Source of the DNA: Gemmatimonadota bacterium
Lineage (GTDB): Bacteria; Gemmatimonadota; Gemmatimonadetes; Gemmatimonadales; GWC2-71-9
Length of the DNA stretch: 64,000 nucleotides
Direction of reading: 5' to 3'
Assembly (NCBI GenBank): GCA_003222195.1
Contig: QHVB01000028.1
Location: 155,400-219,399 of the forward strand
In this document: positions 54,303 to 62,217 of the stretch, one piece after another
Layout: each line of letters starts with the position of its first letter
Position numbering within the stretch: position 1 is the stretch's first letter
Made by a program: the position numbers and the translations under genes
The notes under the pieces: generated by a model
Seen by the model: only the letters and a program-made list of their open reading frames with translations
The model's database searches: none
Told to the model about the DNA's origin: nothing

Positions 54303-54956
54303 TCACGACGCGGGCTTGTCCACCCGATCGATCGGGGAGTTGGGATGCTCGCCCAGGAACTCGACCCAGGCAGTTTTGGCGCAGGGGTAGTTCTTCGCGG
54401 CCTCGGCGAGCTCCATGAACCCGGAGATCGTTTGGTCGAGCCGGTCGGCGAGCTGAGTATTGGCGATCTTGCCCTGCGGGTCGAAGGCCTGATGCGCCTG
54501 CGCGAGCGAAAACATGTCCGGATAGACGCGCGCCCCGAGGTGCTCGAGCGGCACGCGCAACGCCCAAAGTCCACGATTGCCGCCCACCATCGACGGTGAT
54601 GCCGACAGGAGCAGCGCGTGCTTGCCGTTGAAGGGTTGTGGCTTGAAGCGCGACACCCAGTCGATCAGGTTCTTCAACACTCCCGGCATCGAGCCGTTGT
54701 ACTCGGGTGAGGCAATGACGAACCCGTCGTTCGCCTCCAGCCGGCGACTCAGCTCGCTCGCGCCGGGTGGAAAGCCACCCTGCGTTTGCACGTCCTGATT
54801 GTACGAGGGACTGTCAAATGCGCTCATCGCGGCGAGATCTACCGTTCCGCCATGCTGCGCGATGGCGCTCGCCGCCAGCTGCGCAAGCTTCGTGTTGAAG
54901 GAACCGGTCCGCAGCGAGGCAGAGAAGACCAGGTAACGGACCGGCTCCTTGGGCAT
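54303..54956 (-). CDS. NADPH-dependent FMN reductase (flavodoxin-like)
   Basis: The 217-residue protein starts MPKEPVRYLVFSASLRTGSFNTKLAQLAASAIAQHGGTVDL. It contains FVIASPEYNGSMPGVLKNLIDWVSR, the signature of the NAD(P)H:FMN/quinone reductase (ArsH/ChrR-like) family. It reduces FMN, quinones or chromate with NADPH in the cytoplasm. The ATG at 54956 is preferred; a start at 54974 would add six residues (MGNIPA). The upstream spacer with the divergent REC gene holds the 12-bp palindrome GGGAATATTCCC. Confidence 0.93.
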   Translation of the reverse strand: MPKEPVRYLVFSASLRTGSFNTKLAQLAASAIAQHGGTVDLAAMSAFDSPSYNQDVQTQGGFPPGASELSRRLEANDGFVIASPEYNGSMPGVLKNLIDWVSRFKPQPFNGKHALLLSASPSMVGGNRGLWALRVPLEHLGARVYPDMFSLAQAHQAFDPQGKIANTQLADRLDQTISGFMELAEAAKNYPCAKTAWVEFLGEHPNSPIDRVDKPAS

Positions 54957-54959
54957 CGC

Positions 54960-54971
54960 GGGAATATTCCC
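54960..54971. promoter_or_regulatory. 12-bp palindrome GGGAATATTCCC between divergent genes
   Basis: This perfect palindrome lies in the 28-base spacer between the FMN reductase and the REC-PATAN-roadblock genes. It resembles the GGGAATAA palindrome at 51312, so the same ECF sigma factor or a shared regulator may use both, though no second promoter element is clear here. Confidence 0.35.
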
Positions 54972-54984
54972 CATTTTGTAGGAG

Positions 54985-56058
54985 ATGACCACCCTCCTGC
55001 TCGTCGACGACGACGATTTCGTGCGCAGCGCGTTGAGCCGGGCGCTCAATCGGACTGGCGGGTTCACGGTGGTTCCCGCCGAGCATGGGCGGCGTGCCCT
55101 CGACGTACTGGCCGAGCAGCAGGTGGACGCAATCCTGACCGATCTGGAAATGCCCGTGATGGACGGGCTCACGCTCCTCGCTGAGCTCTTCGAGCAGGAA
55201 ATCCGGTTGCCGGTGGCGGTGATGACCGGCCGGGCGATTGACGCGCAGCTGCGGCAGCGACTGCTCGCCTACGGCATCGCGGCGATCTTCTCGAAGCCGG
55301 TGGACGTCGTGGTGTTGGCGGATGAATTACAGCGGGTGCTCGACCCGAAGGCGGTCGGTCGCATCAGCGGGATCACGCTCTTCGGATTCCTGCAGCTGCT
55401 CGAGGTGGAGCGCAAGAGCGGCCTCGTCGTCGTGGCGGCTTCGGAGCATGAGGGCCGCCTCTATTTCGACGACGGGCAGCTCGTCCACGCGCACACCGGT
55501 CATCTCGAGGGGCTCGCCGCGGCATACGAGGTTCTGAGCTGGCCGGAGCCGGCGGTGGAGATCTTCTACAAGCGGCGCGCGCGGCAACGGACGGTCGACG
55601 CGCCGCTGCAGCACGTGCTCATGGAAGCGGCCCGGCTGCTCGATGAACGTGGGCGCGAAACCGGCCAGCCCATGCCGGCACCCGCACCGGAACGCTCACG
55701 CCGCGGCGCGGGGCTGGATGTGCGCGCCGTGCGGATCCTGGACGAGGCCCGGAAGATCGACGGCGCGCTCGGCGCCGCCGTCGTGGACGCCACAACCGGG
55801 GTGGTGCTGGCTCAGGTTGGAGAAGAGTCGCCGGCTATGGCCAAAGAGCTGGCCCTGGCGGCATTGCGGGGCACGAACGCCGGGCAGCTCGATGATGAGA
55901 TCGAGGATATCATGCTGACGTTGGGGAAGCAGTACCACGTGATCCGCTTCCTCGACGGCGGTCACGAGCGCTTCGTGCACCTGGTGCTCGACCGCGAACG
56001 CGGGAGTCTTGGTTTGGCACGGCACCAACTCGCCAAGCTTGCGCGGGAGCGGCGCTAG
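54985..56058 (+). CDS. REC - PATAN (DUF4388) - roadblock/LC7 response regulator
   Basis: The 357-residue protein has a receiver domain (MTTLLLVDDDDFVRSAL, phospho-acceptor Asp53 in LTDLEMPVMDG, Lys104 in FSKPVD). A PATAN/DUF4388 domain of about 100 residues follows (GRISGITLFGFLQLLEVERKSGLVVVAASEHEGRLYFDDGQLVHAHTGHLEG). A C-terminal roadblock/MglB-like domain completes it (ILDEARKIDGALGAAVVDATTGVVLAQVG ... YHVIRFLDGGHERFVHLVLDRERGSLGLARHQL). Roadblock proteins are GAP-like partners of small GTPases in polarity and gliding systems. No GTPase gene is in the window. It sits after the diguanylate cyclase, suggesting a common signalling task. Confidence 0.9.
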   Translation: MTTLLLVDDDDFVRSALSRALNRTGGFTVVPAEHGRRALDVLAEQQVDAILTDLEMPVMDGLTLLAELFEQEIRLPVAVMTGRAIDAQLRQRLLAYGIAAIFSKPVDVVVLADELQRVLDPKAVGRISGITLFGFLQLLEVERKSGLVVVAASEHEGRLYFDDGQLVHAHTGHLEGLAAAYEVLSWPEPAVEIFYKRRARQRTVDAPLQHVLMEAARLLDERGRETGQPMPAPAPERSRRGAGLDVRAVRILDEARKIDGALGAAVVDATTGVVLAQVGEESPAMAKELALAALRGTNAGQLDDEIEDIMLTLGKQYHVIRFLDGGHERFVHLVLDRERGSLGLARHQLAKLARERR

Positions 56059-56062
56059 TGCT

Positions 56063-56251
56063 TTATCTCGACTGGCGCTTCGGGTTGTTCGCGCTTGCTT
56101 CCGGCGGCACAACAGGCGCGCTCGCATGCCAACAATCCTTGTGCTGCCACTCTTTGGTTACGGCGCTCAACATCGCATTCGGTTTGGCAGGATCTACGGG
56201 CTGGTGGCAATTCGGACAGACCAACGCTTCGCCCTTCGACGACCGCGGCAT
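56063..56251 (-). CDS. Small zinc-binding protein
   Basis: The 62-residue protein MPRSSKGEALVCPNCHQPVD... has a CPNC pair and a second HKDCWH cluster, so it likely forms one compact zinc site (Cys2-His-Cys or similar). GGGAG lies six bases before the ATG. It is convergent with the roadblock gene, with four bases between stops. Function is unknown; small proteins of this type often act as nucleic-acid or protein adaptors. Confidence 0.75.
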   Translation of the reverse strand: MPRSSKGEALVCPNCHQPVDPAKPNAMLSAVTKEWQHKDCWHASAPVVPPEASANNPKRQSR

Positions 56252-56342
56252 GGGGAGCTCCCTGTCCTGATCGTATGAAGATGTTCGGACGCGTTTGAGG
56301 TAATGTGAGTCTTACCCTACAACCGAGGCCTGGAGCGAGATC

Positions 56343-57815
56343 ATGAAGGCTAAGTCACTGTGGTTGCTGCTATTCCTTATCGGATACGCATCGCAGGTCA
56401 CCGCACTGACCGCTCAAGCCAGGCCCGCAGGGCGCTCCACGGCGTTGGGGAAGCGCGTTGTCGTCTACACCACGGCCGATAGCACCCCGCTGCGGCTCGC
56501 GCCCACCGATACGCTGCTGTTCAAGGCAGCCGAGCCTATCACCGAAGCGCAGATCTATGTCTTCGTCGATCCGCGGCGGACATTTCAAACGATGATCGGG
56601 ATCGGTGGCGCATTGACCGATGCCGCTGCCGAGACGTTCGCGAAGCTGCCTGCCGCCCGGCAGGAAGACGTGATGACCGCGTATTACAGTCCCGAGCGTG
56701 GGATCGGGTACACGCTGGGGCGGACCAACATCAACAGCTGTGACTTCTCGAGCGACATGTATACCTATGTCACCGAGGGCGACACGACGCTGAGCAGCTT
56801 CGCCATCGCGCACGATCTCCACTACAAGATCCCGCTCATCAAGCGCGCGATGGCGGCGACCGGCACCCGGGGGGGGCTCAAGCTGTTCGCCAGTCCCTGG
56901 AGTCCGCCGGCGTACATGAAGGACAACAACGACATGCTGCACGGCGGGCATTTGCGCGCCGAGTACCGCCAAACCTGGGCCCTCTATTACACGAAGTTCA
57001 TCGAGAGCTATCGGCGCGCGGGCGTGCCCGTCTGGGGGATCACGATTCAGAACGAGCCGATGGCCACGCAGACGTGGGAGTCATGCATCTACCAGCCCGA
57101 GGCCGAACGTGATTTTCTGCGCGACTATCTCGGACCCGTCATGGCGCGGCGCGGGCTCAAGGATGTCAACATCATCGTGTGGGACCACAACCGGGACCTG
57201 ATCGTGCAGCGGGCGCAGGCGATCTTCGACGACCGCAGGGCGGCGCAGTACGCGTGGGGCATCGGCTTTCACTGGTACGAAGACTGGTCGGGCGGGACGC
57301 AGATGTACGACAACGTCGCGCTGGTGAACCGGCTCTACCCTGCCAAGCACATCATCTTCACCGAAGGCACACCGGCGAGTTTTGACTCGACCGCGTACGG
57401 ACGCTGGAGTCTCGGCGAAGCATACGGGCGCTCGATGATTCACGATTTCAATTCGGGTGCCGAGGGGTGGACCGACTGGAACATCCTGCTCGATGAGAAG
57501 GGCGGCCCGAACCATGTCGGCAATTATTGCTTCGCGCCAATCCACGCCGACACGCGGACCGGGACGTTGATCTACACCAACTCGTACTACTACATCGGGC
57601 ATTTCTCGAAATTCATCCGTCCCGGCGCCAGGCGGATCGCGGTGGCGCCGAGTCGCAGCATGTTCCTCACGACCGGGTTCGTGAATCCGAATGGGAGCGT
57701 GGCGATCGTGGTGATGAATCCCACGGGACGCGCGGGCGAGTATCACATTCGCGTCGGGGACGCGGCCGTGACGGTGCGCTCACCCGCGCATTCCATACAG
57801 ACCGTGACGTTCTAG
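56343..57815 (+). CDS. Glycoside hydrolase family 30 enzyme, exported
   Basis: The 490-residue protein has a signal peptide (ending near TAQAR) and a (beta/alpha)8 barrel with a side beta-domain. The family-typical FQTMIGIGGALTDAAAETFAKL segment is present. The acid/base is Glu238 in WGITIQNEPMATQTWESC and the nucleophile is Glu341 in IIFTEGTPASFD. GH30 subfamily 1-like enzymes are beta-glucosylceramidases and beta-glucosidases or xylosidases. The C-terminal SVAIVVMNPTGRAGEYHIRVGD is the normal side domain. It is convergent with a secreted creatininase-like gene, four bases apart. Confidence 0.94.
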   Translation: MKAKSLWLLLFLIGYASQVTALTAQARPAGRSTALGKRVVVYTTADSTPLRLAPTDTLLFKAAEPITEAQIYVFVDPRRTFQTMIGIGGALTDAAAETFAKLPAARQEDVMTAYYSPERGIGYTLGRTNINSCDFSSDMYTYVTEGDTTLSSFAIAHDLHYKIPLIKRAMAATGTRGGLKLFASPWSPPAYMKDNNDMLHGGHLRAEYRQTWALYYTKFIESYRRAGVPVWGITIQNEPMATQTWESCIYQPEAERDFLRDYLGPVMARRGLKDVNIIVWDHNRDLIVQRAQAIFDDRRAAQYAWGIGFHWYEDWSGGTQMYDNVALVNRLYPAKHIIFTEGTPASFDSTAYGRWSLGEAYGRSMIHDFNSGAEGWTDWNILLDEKGGPNHVGNYCFAPIHADTRTGTLIYTNSYYYIGHFSKFIRPGARRIAVAPSRSMFLTTGFVNPNGSVAIVVMNPTGRAGEYHIRVGDAAVTVRSPAHSIQTVTF

Positions 57816-57819
57816 GCCG

Positions 57820-58680
57820 CTACTGCGGCGTCTCCAGCGGATGCTTGCTCCGCTCGTAGAACTCAGTCTGCAATCGCAGGCTCTCCTGGTCCGCTTTGAC
57901 GCCGCGGATCGCCTGCACCACGCCGTTGATCCACGTTTTGGCCTCGAAATCGCCGAGCTCACGGGTCGCGGCGGCACCTTCGCCCGCATAGTGATTCGGG
58001 AAGCGCGCGTACCACCAGATGCCGGTGTAGAGGCCGTCCGGGAGCTTCAGGCGCGCCTGATCGGCACCCGATTCCTGTGGCGCGCGATCGAGATGTACGA
58101 GGTCGGGTCGGGCGATCATGCTCACGGACGTTTCGCTCTCGCCGGCATGCATATCCGTCGCCGGATTCGTTTTATGCTTCGGCTCACCCGGGCCGCTGCG
58201 CGCGATTCCTAGCACGTAGACCACGTAGTCATGCGGGGCCTCGAGCTGCGTCTGCGCGAAAAACGGAAGCAAACTGTTGTTGCCGCCGTGACCGTTCACG
58301 ATGATGATCTTCTTGCAGCCGTTGCGGGCCATCTCGTCGGTCGTTTCCTGGAGCAGTTGGAGCTGCAGTCCCCTGCTATAGGCCACCGTGCCGGGTTCGT
58401 GCTTGGCTTCGAAGATTTGCCCGAAGTAATACTCCGGAAAGACGATGGCGTATTCCTGCTGGGCGGCGTTGAGTGCGACGTAGCGCACGTTGAGCAGATC
58501 GTTGCCCAGGGGGAGGTGCGGCCCATGCTTCTCCATGATGCCGAACGGCAGCAGACAGGTGCCTTGCGCCCGGGCGATGCCATCCTTGAAATCGGCCGCC
58601 GTCAGCTCCTCCCAATGCACCGAGAGCTTATTTTGCGAGGCGCTGAGTACCTGGATGGCAAGCAGCAATGATGTATACAC
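57820..58680 (-). CDS. Creatininase-family amidohydrolase, exported
   Basis: The 286-residue protein has a signal-like start (VYTSLLLAIQVLSASQN) at a GTG preceded by GGAGG, better than the upstream alternative at 58758. The metal motifs are LLPFGIMEKHGPHLPLGNDLLN, NGHGGNNSLLPFF and MHAGESETSVSM. Most creatininase-family proteins are cytoplasmic, so an exported member is notable. It is a second copy of the fold, distantly related to the one at 19088. Its neighbour is a GH30 glycosidase, hinting at a shared amino-sugar or glycan substrate. Confidence 0.9.
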   Translation of the reverse strand: MYTSLLLAIQVLSASQNKLSVHWEELTAADFKDGIARAQGTCLLPFGIMEKHGPHLPLGNDLLNVRYVALNAAQQEYAIVFPEYYFGQIFEAKHEPGTVAYSRGLQLQLLQETTDEMARNGCKKIIIVNGHGGNNSLLPFFAQTQLEAPHDYVVYVLGIARSGPGEPKHKTNPATDMHAGESETSVSMIARPDLVHLDRAPQESGADQARLKLPDGLYTGIWWYARFPNHYAGEGAAATRELGDFEAKTWINGVVQAIRGVKADQESLRLQTEFYERSKHPLETPQ

Positions 58681-58715
58681 GTGTCCTCCAAGAGGGCCGT
58701 CGAAGGGAGTGTCAA

Positions 58716-59084
58716 ATGGAATACGTCGCAAGAAAGGCGTCAACGATGAGAGGCGCACTTCTCGCCCTGGCGCTGCTGAGCGCGGGGTGCGGCCATGCGG
58801 TGAAATCGGGGCCGCCCGAGCCGCAGGCGCCGACCACCCTGAAAGTGCGGAATCAGAACTTCCTCGACACGGACGTATTTGTTCTGCGGGAGGGTCAACG
58901 CATCCGGCTGGGGATGGTCGCGGGGCTATCCTCCCAGGCCTTCACGATCCCCGCCGACATCGTCAGAAGCTCGCCGCAACTCCGCTTCGAGCTCCACCCG
59001 ATCGGCGGACGCGGTAACCCGCGCACGGAGACGATCTCGGTCCAACCCGGTGACGAGGTCGAGCTGACGATCCCACCCTTGTGA
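58716..59084 (+). CDS. Small lipoprotein of unknown function
   Basis: The 122-residue protein reads MEYVARKASTMRGALLALAL followed by the lipobox ending at the Cys of LLSAGCGHAV. A beta-rich domain of about 85 residues follows (LKVRNQNFLDTDVFVLREGQRIRLGMVAGLSSQAFTI ... ETISVQPGDEVELTIPPL), resembling a PASTA- or carboxypeptidase-regulatory-like sandwich. GGGAGTG precedes the ATG at 58716; the internal ATG at 58746 is another choice. It is attached to the outer or inner membrane and its function is unknown. Confidence 0.75.
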   Translation: MEYVARKASTMRGALLALALLSAGCGHAVKSGPPEPQAPTTLKVRNQNFLDTDVFVLREGQRIRLGMVAGLSSQAFTIPADIVRSSPQLRFELHPIGGRGNPRTETISVQPGDEVELTIPPL

Positions 59085-59107
59085 GGGACAGAATCGAGAT
59101 CTCGCCG

Positions 59108-59938
59108 CTAGCGGCAGCCGATCTTCCCCGACCCACCCTGGCGGTTCACGCCGCCCGTGAAGCTCGATTTCAGACGCCGCAGCGGCGCGCTCGGCGCCAC
59201 CGGGGACGTGCTTGCGAATGCCGTCCCGATACCGAGGGAGACAACCCATTTCGGAGATCCGGACGTGAGCCCGACGCTTCCGTCCATGGTGACGGCCAGC
59301 GCGCCAAATCGCCGCGTTGCCCCGCCCGCCAGGACGCGGCTCAGCGCCTGCGTCGAGTCGGATTGCCCTACGTCGATGCCAAGGGAGACGTCTGCCCGCC
59401 AGTTCTGGGAGACGTCATAGCCGCCTCCCAACAGCACCGAGGTCGCGTGCGGCGCGCTCAGGGTTGACTGGCTGGAGAGGCCGCTGAGGCTGCGGCTTGC
59501 ATCGGCGGACAGGTGGAGCTTGGGATCCGGTGAGGCGGCGACCCCGACATCGAGCCCGACCGACGTTTGGCCGGTGCCGAGTCCACAGGACGCGTTTCCA
59601 GTCGGCAGTACCACCGTGAAAGCCGCCGCAATGGCGGGGGTGCCCGCCGCCGGGAATGAATGCAGCGCCGCGGCAGAGAGGGAAAGGTCCCCTAGGCCGT
59701 TGCTCGTGACGGCGCGCCCACTGACCGTATCGCTGACGTGCACAATCGAAGGCAGCGCCGAGAGACTCAGCCACGGCGTCGCCTGCAGCATCAGAACGCC
59801 GGACAGGGCCTGCTCGGAGCGCCGGTCGGTGAGCTTGGCCGATCCGGCCGTTAGGCCGGCGGACAGCGACGTTTGGGCGCCAAGCGCCGGGCTGCACAGC
59901 ATTGGCAGTAGCGCAAGCCAACGAGGGGAAAGCCGCAT
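59108..59938 (-). CDS. Exported beta-barrel-like protein
   Basis: The protein of about 276 residues starts MRLSPRWLALLPMLCSPALGAQ, a signal peptide. Alternating strands with Ser/Thr/Gly-rich turns follow (LSAGLTAGSAKLTD, WLSLSALPSIVHVS, TSVLLGGGYDVSQNWRADVSLGIDVG), which suits a small outer-membrane or porin-like barrel. Cys occurs only near the start and end (NASCGLG and GKIGCR). No family can be named. A longer start at 59971 is possible. Confidence 0.65.
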   Translation of the reverse strand: MRLSPRWLALLPMLCSPALGAQTSLSAGLTAGSAKLTDRRSEQALSGVLMLQATPWLSLSALPSIVHVSDTVSGRAVTSNGLGDLSLSAAALHSFPAAGTPAIAAAFTVVLPTGNASCGLGTGQTSVGLDVGVAASPDPKLHLSADASRSLSGLSSQSTLSAPHATSVLLGGGYDVSQNWRADVSLGIDVGQSDSTQALSRVLAGGATRRFGALAVTMDGSVGLTSGSPKWVVSLGIGTAFASTSPVAPSAPLRRLKSSFTGGVNRQGGSGKIGCR

Positions 59939-60077
59939 CCTTGGGAGACCCGCCGTCTCGAAACGCGTCACACCAGGGGTTCAGATGTGACTCGTTGCCG
60001 CTTGGGCGAGTCCCCTCATCGGACGGCTGCACATCGACCGCCGGCGGTGAACGCGTCGGCTTACTTGGAGGAGTGCT

Positions 60078-60581
60078 ATGAAGCCTATTTCCCATCTCGT
60101 CATTGACATCGCCCTGGTGGCGGGCCTCACGCTCGGCGCGACGGGTGTCGCTGCCGCACAACGGAAGGCGCCGCCGGCGACGCGACACACCGCGGTCGCT
60201 CATCCATCAAATGAGGCACCCAAGGCGACAAGTCCCGGTAGCTTCCGGGGAATCGCCGCAAAACTCGGCACCACCCCGGACGCACTGGAGAGCGCGTATC
60301 AAGCCGCGAAGCAGGCGAACCCCAAGTTGACGCGTGGGAATTTCGTCGCCGCCAACATGCTTGCGCACAACTTGAGCACGAAGAATTCTGCGATCACGAC
60401 CGATGCGCTTCTGAACGGCTTGAAGAGTGGCAAGAGCATCGGCCAGACGCTCCAGGGCCTGGGTCTCTCGACCAAGGAAGCCGCGGACGCGGAGAAGCAG
60501 GCGAAAAAGGATACGAGAGCGGCGGAACGGGCAGGAGAGACGCAGCCGCCAGCGCCGCCGGCGGCCCCCGCAAAACCGTAA
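60078..60581 (+). CDS. Exported hypothetical protein
   Basis: The 167-residue protein starts MKPISHLVIDIALVAGLTLGATGVAAAQ, a signal peptide. A short predicted helical domain (FRGIAAKLGTTPDALESAYQAAKQANPKLTRGNFVAANMLAHNLSTKN) contains LGTTPDAL and ends in an Ala/Pro/Lys-rich tail. The domain resembles small helical modules in exported proteins of this phylum. GGAGGAG precedes the ATG and a strong terminator follows, so it is a single-gene transcript. Confidence 0.75.
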   Translation: MKPISHLVIDIALVAGLTLGATGVAAAQRKAPPATRHTAVAHPSNEAPKATSPGSFRGIAAKLGTTPDALESAYQAAKQANPKLTRGNFVAANMLAHNLSTKNSAITTDALLNGLKSGKSIGQTLQGLGLSTKEAADAEKQAKKDTRAAERAGETQPPAPPAAPAKP

Positions 60582-60596
60582 GGCACTTCATCACGA

Positions 60597-60632
60597 GCGA
60601 CCCCTGAGCGCACTCAGGGGTCGCTTTTTTTC
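60597..60632 (+). terminator. Rho-independent terminator
   Basis: GCGACCCCTGAG pairs perfectly with CTCAGGGGTCGC (12 bp) around the loop CGCA and is followed by eight T. It starts 16 bases after the stop of the exported hypothetical protein gene. Confidence 0.95.
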
Positions 60633-60679
60633 AATCCTGGTGCGTTCAGAGGCGGGACCGATTGCGAGGGGGTTGACCT

Positions 60680-61723
60680 ATGGTCACCGGAAAGAAACCG
60701 GTCCGCGCGAGAGCTGCGCCAATGCCTGTCGACCACGTCGTGCTCATCATCAAGGAAAATCATTCGTTCGACAACTACTTCGGGACTTTCTCCGGAGCTG
60801 ACGGCACTCAGTTACCACACTCCGCCAACCCGCCGCCGCAGGATCCCGACCACCGCCATGGGGCGTGGCTCACGCGCCATACCACCGCGGTGCGTGCGCA
60901 ATTCACCGAGCAGGACATCCCCGCTTACTTCGCTTATGCGCGGCAGTTCACGCTGTGTGATCACTACTTCACCGATGTCGCGGGACCGTCCACCCCGAAT
61001 CATCTGATGCTCATCACGGCCGACTCCCCGATCATCTCGAACCCCCCGCGGTATCGCCTACCGGTGGGCGCACCGCTGTTCAAGCTGCCGTCGTTGCCAA
61101 TGCGTCTGGAGAAGGCCAAGCTCACGTGGGCCAACTATGGCGGTTACGCTTTCGATTTCATCGCCGACCTCCACGGGCGGCGAACCTTCACCTCCGATCA
61201 GTTCGCGAAGGACGCCGCAGCAGGGGACCTGCCCTCCGTTTCGTGGGTGTACGCTCCCCACGATGCGAGCGAACATCCCCCCGATGGCGACCCTCCGCCC
61301 GTGGGTGACGTGACGCACGGCATGCAATGGACCGTGCAGCAGGTCGACGCCGTCGTGCGGGGCGGTCTGTGGTCCAAGACGGCCATCTTCATCACGTGGG
61401 ACGATTGGGGCGGGTGGTTCGACCACGTCGACCCGCCGAATGTCGAGGCTTGGAAGGACGACGGCTCGCACCCAGCGTGGAACGGGACGCAATTCCGGTA
61501 CGGGACCCGGGTGGGCTGCCTGGTGCTCAGTCCTTACGCCAAGGTGGGCCACATCTCGAGCGTCCTGCATTCGCACGTGAGCCTGCTCAAGTTCTGTGAG
61601 ACGACGTTCGGCCTGGCGCCATTGAACGCCCGGGATCGCGCGGCCGACGACATGTCGGACTGTTTCGACTTCTCGCGGCCGCCGGCGCCGCCGCCTGTAT
61701 CACAACTGCGCATCGGCCGCTAG
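60680..61723 (+). CDS. PF04185-type phosphoesterase without export signal
   Basis: The 347-residue protein has the motifs PVDHVVLIIKENHSFDNYFGTFSGADG, ITWDDWGGWFDHVDPPNVE and LVLSPYAKVGHISSVLHSHVSLLKFCETTFGL, which define the phospholipase C/acid phosphatase family. Unlike the other two members in the window it lacks a signal peptide (MVTGKKPVRARAAPMPVDHVV). It may therefore stay in the cytoplasm or leave by another route. A GGGGG ribosome site precedes the ATG. It follows a strong terminator, so it has its own promoter. Confidence 0.92.
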   Translation: MVTGKKPVRARAAPMPVDHVVLIIKENHSFDNYFGTFSGADGTQLPHSANPPPQDPDHRHGAWLTRHTTAVRAQFTEQDIPAYFAYARQFTLCDHYFTDVAGPSTPNHLMLITADSPIISNPPRYRLPVGAPLFKLPSLPMRLEKAKLTWANYGGYAFDFIADLHGRRTFTSDQFAKDAAAGDLPSVSWVYAPHDASEHPPDGDPPPVGDVTHGMQWTVQQVDAVVRGGLWSKTAIFITWDDWGGWFDHVDPPNVEAWKDDGSHPAWNGTQFRYGTRVGCLVLSPYAKVGHISSVLHSHVSLLKFCETTFGLAPLNARDRAADDMSDCFDFSRPPAPPPVSQLRIGR

Positions 61724-61726
61724 GTG

Positions 61727-62134
61727 CTACTTCGCTCGCCTCGCTTTGGTCTTCCCCTTCACGACGTCGCCGTTCGAGTACTTCGCCTCGAACGTTCCCG
61801 TCATGGCGTTGCTGTTGTAGTGCACGACGGTGCGCAGCAAGGTCACGGTTTGCCCCGGCCGCAAGACGCTCGGATACGGGCCCGTCTCGATCACAATGCT
61901 GTCCCCCGCCATCGCCACGATGCGCGTCGGGATCGGATCGCGACGCACGAACCTGATGGTGGCGGTCTTGCCGTCCGGCGCGATCTTCAGCACGTAGGTC
62001 GGCCCGACGCTGTCCTTGGCGCCGATCGTCGTCGTCGCGTTCCACGTGCCTGCCGCGCCGGCTCCCTGCTGTGCGGCGGCAATCGTGACGCAGCCAACCA
62101 GCGCAGTGATGGCGCAGCAAAGTTGACGGAGCAT
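61727..62134 (-). CDS. Small exported beta-sandwich protein
   Basis: The 135-residue protein has a signal peptide (MLRQLCCAITALVGCVTIAAAQ). Beta-rich sequence with the repeats TWNATTTIGAKDSVGPTYVLKIAPDGKTATIRF and MTGTFEAKYSNGDVVKGKTKARRAK follows. No family is recognised. It resembles small exported domains that accompany metallo-enzymes in this phylum. It is convergent with the phosphoesterase gene, three bases apart. Confidence 0.7.
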   Translation of the reverse strand: MLRQLCCAITALVGCVTIAAAQQGAGAAGTWNATTTIGAKDSVGPTYVLKIAPDGKTATIRFVRRDPIPTRIVAMAGDSIVIETGPYPSVLRPGQTVTLLRTVVHYNSNAMTGTFEAKYSNGDVVKGKTKARRAK

Positions 62135-62217
62135 GAGTTCTCCCTTGAAGAAAAGGAAACGGCTGACGATCCGGCGGGTGCTTGACGTTGCGTCCGAAAC
62201 CGTTCTCCGGCAAGGAG

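Noticed and set aside
54957-55172. N-terminal extension of the FMN reductase
   Set aside because: It overlaps the divergent receiver-domain gene and is a Ser/Arg-rich shadow.
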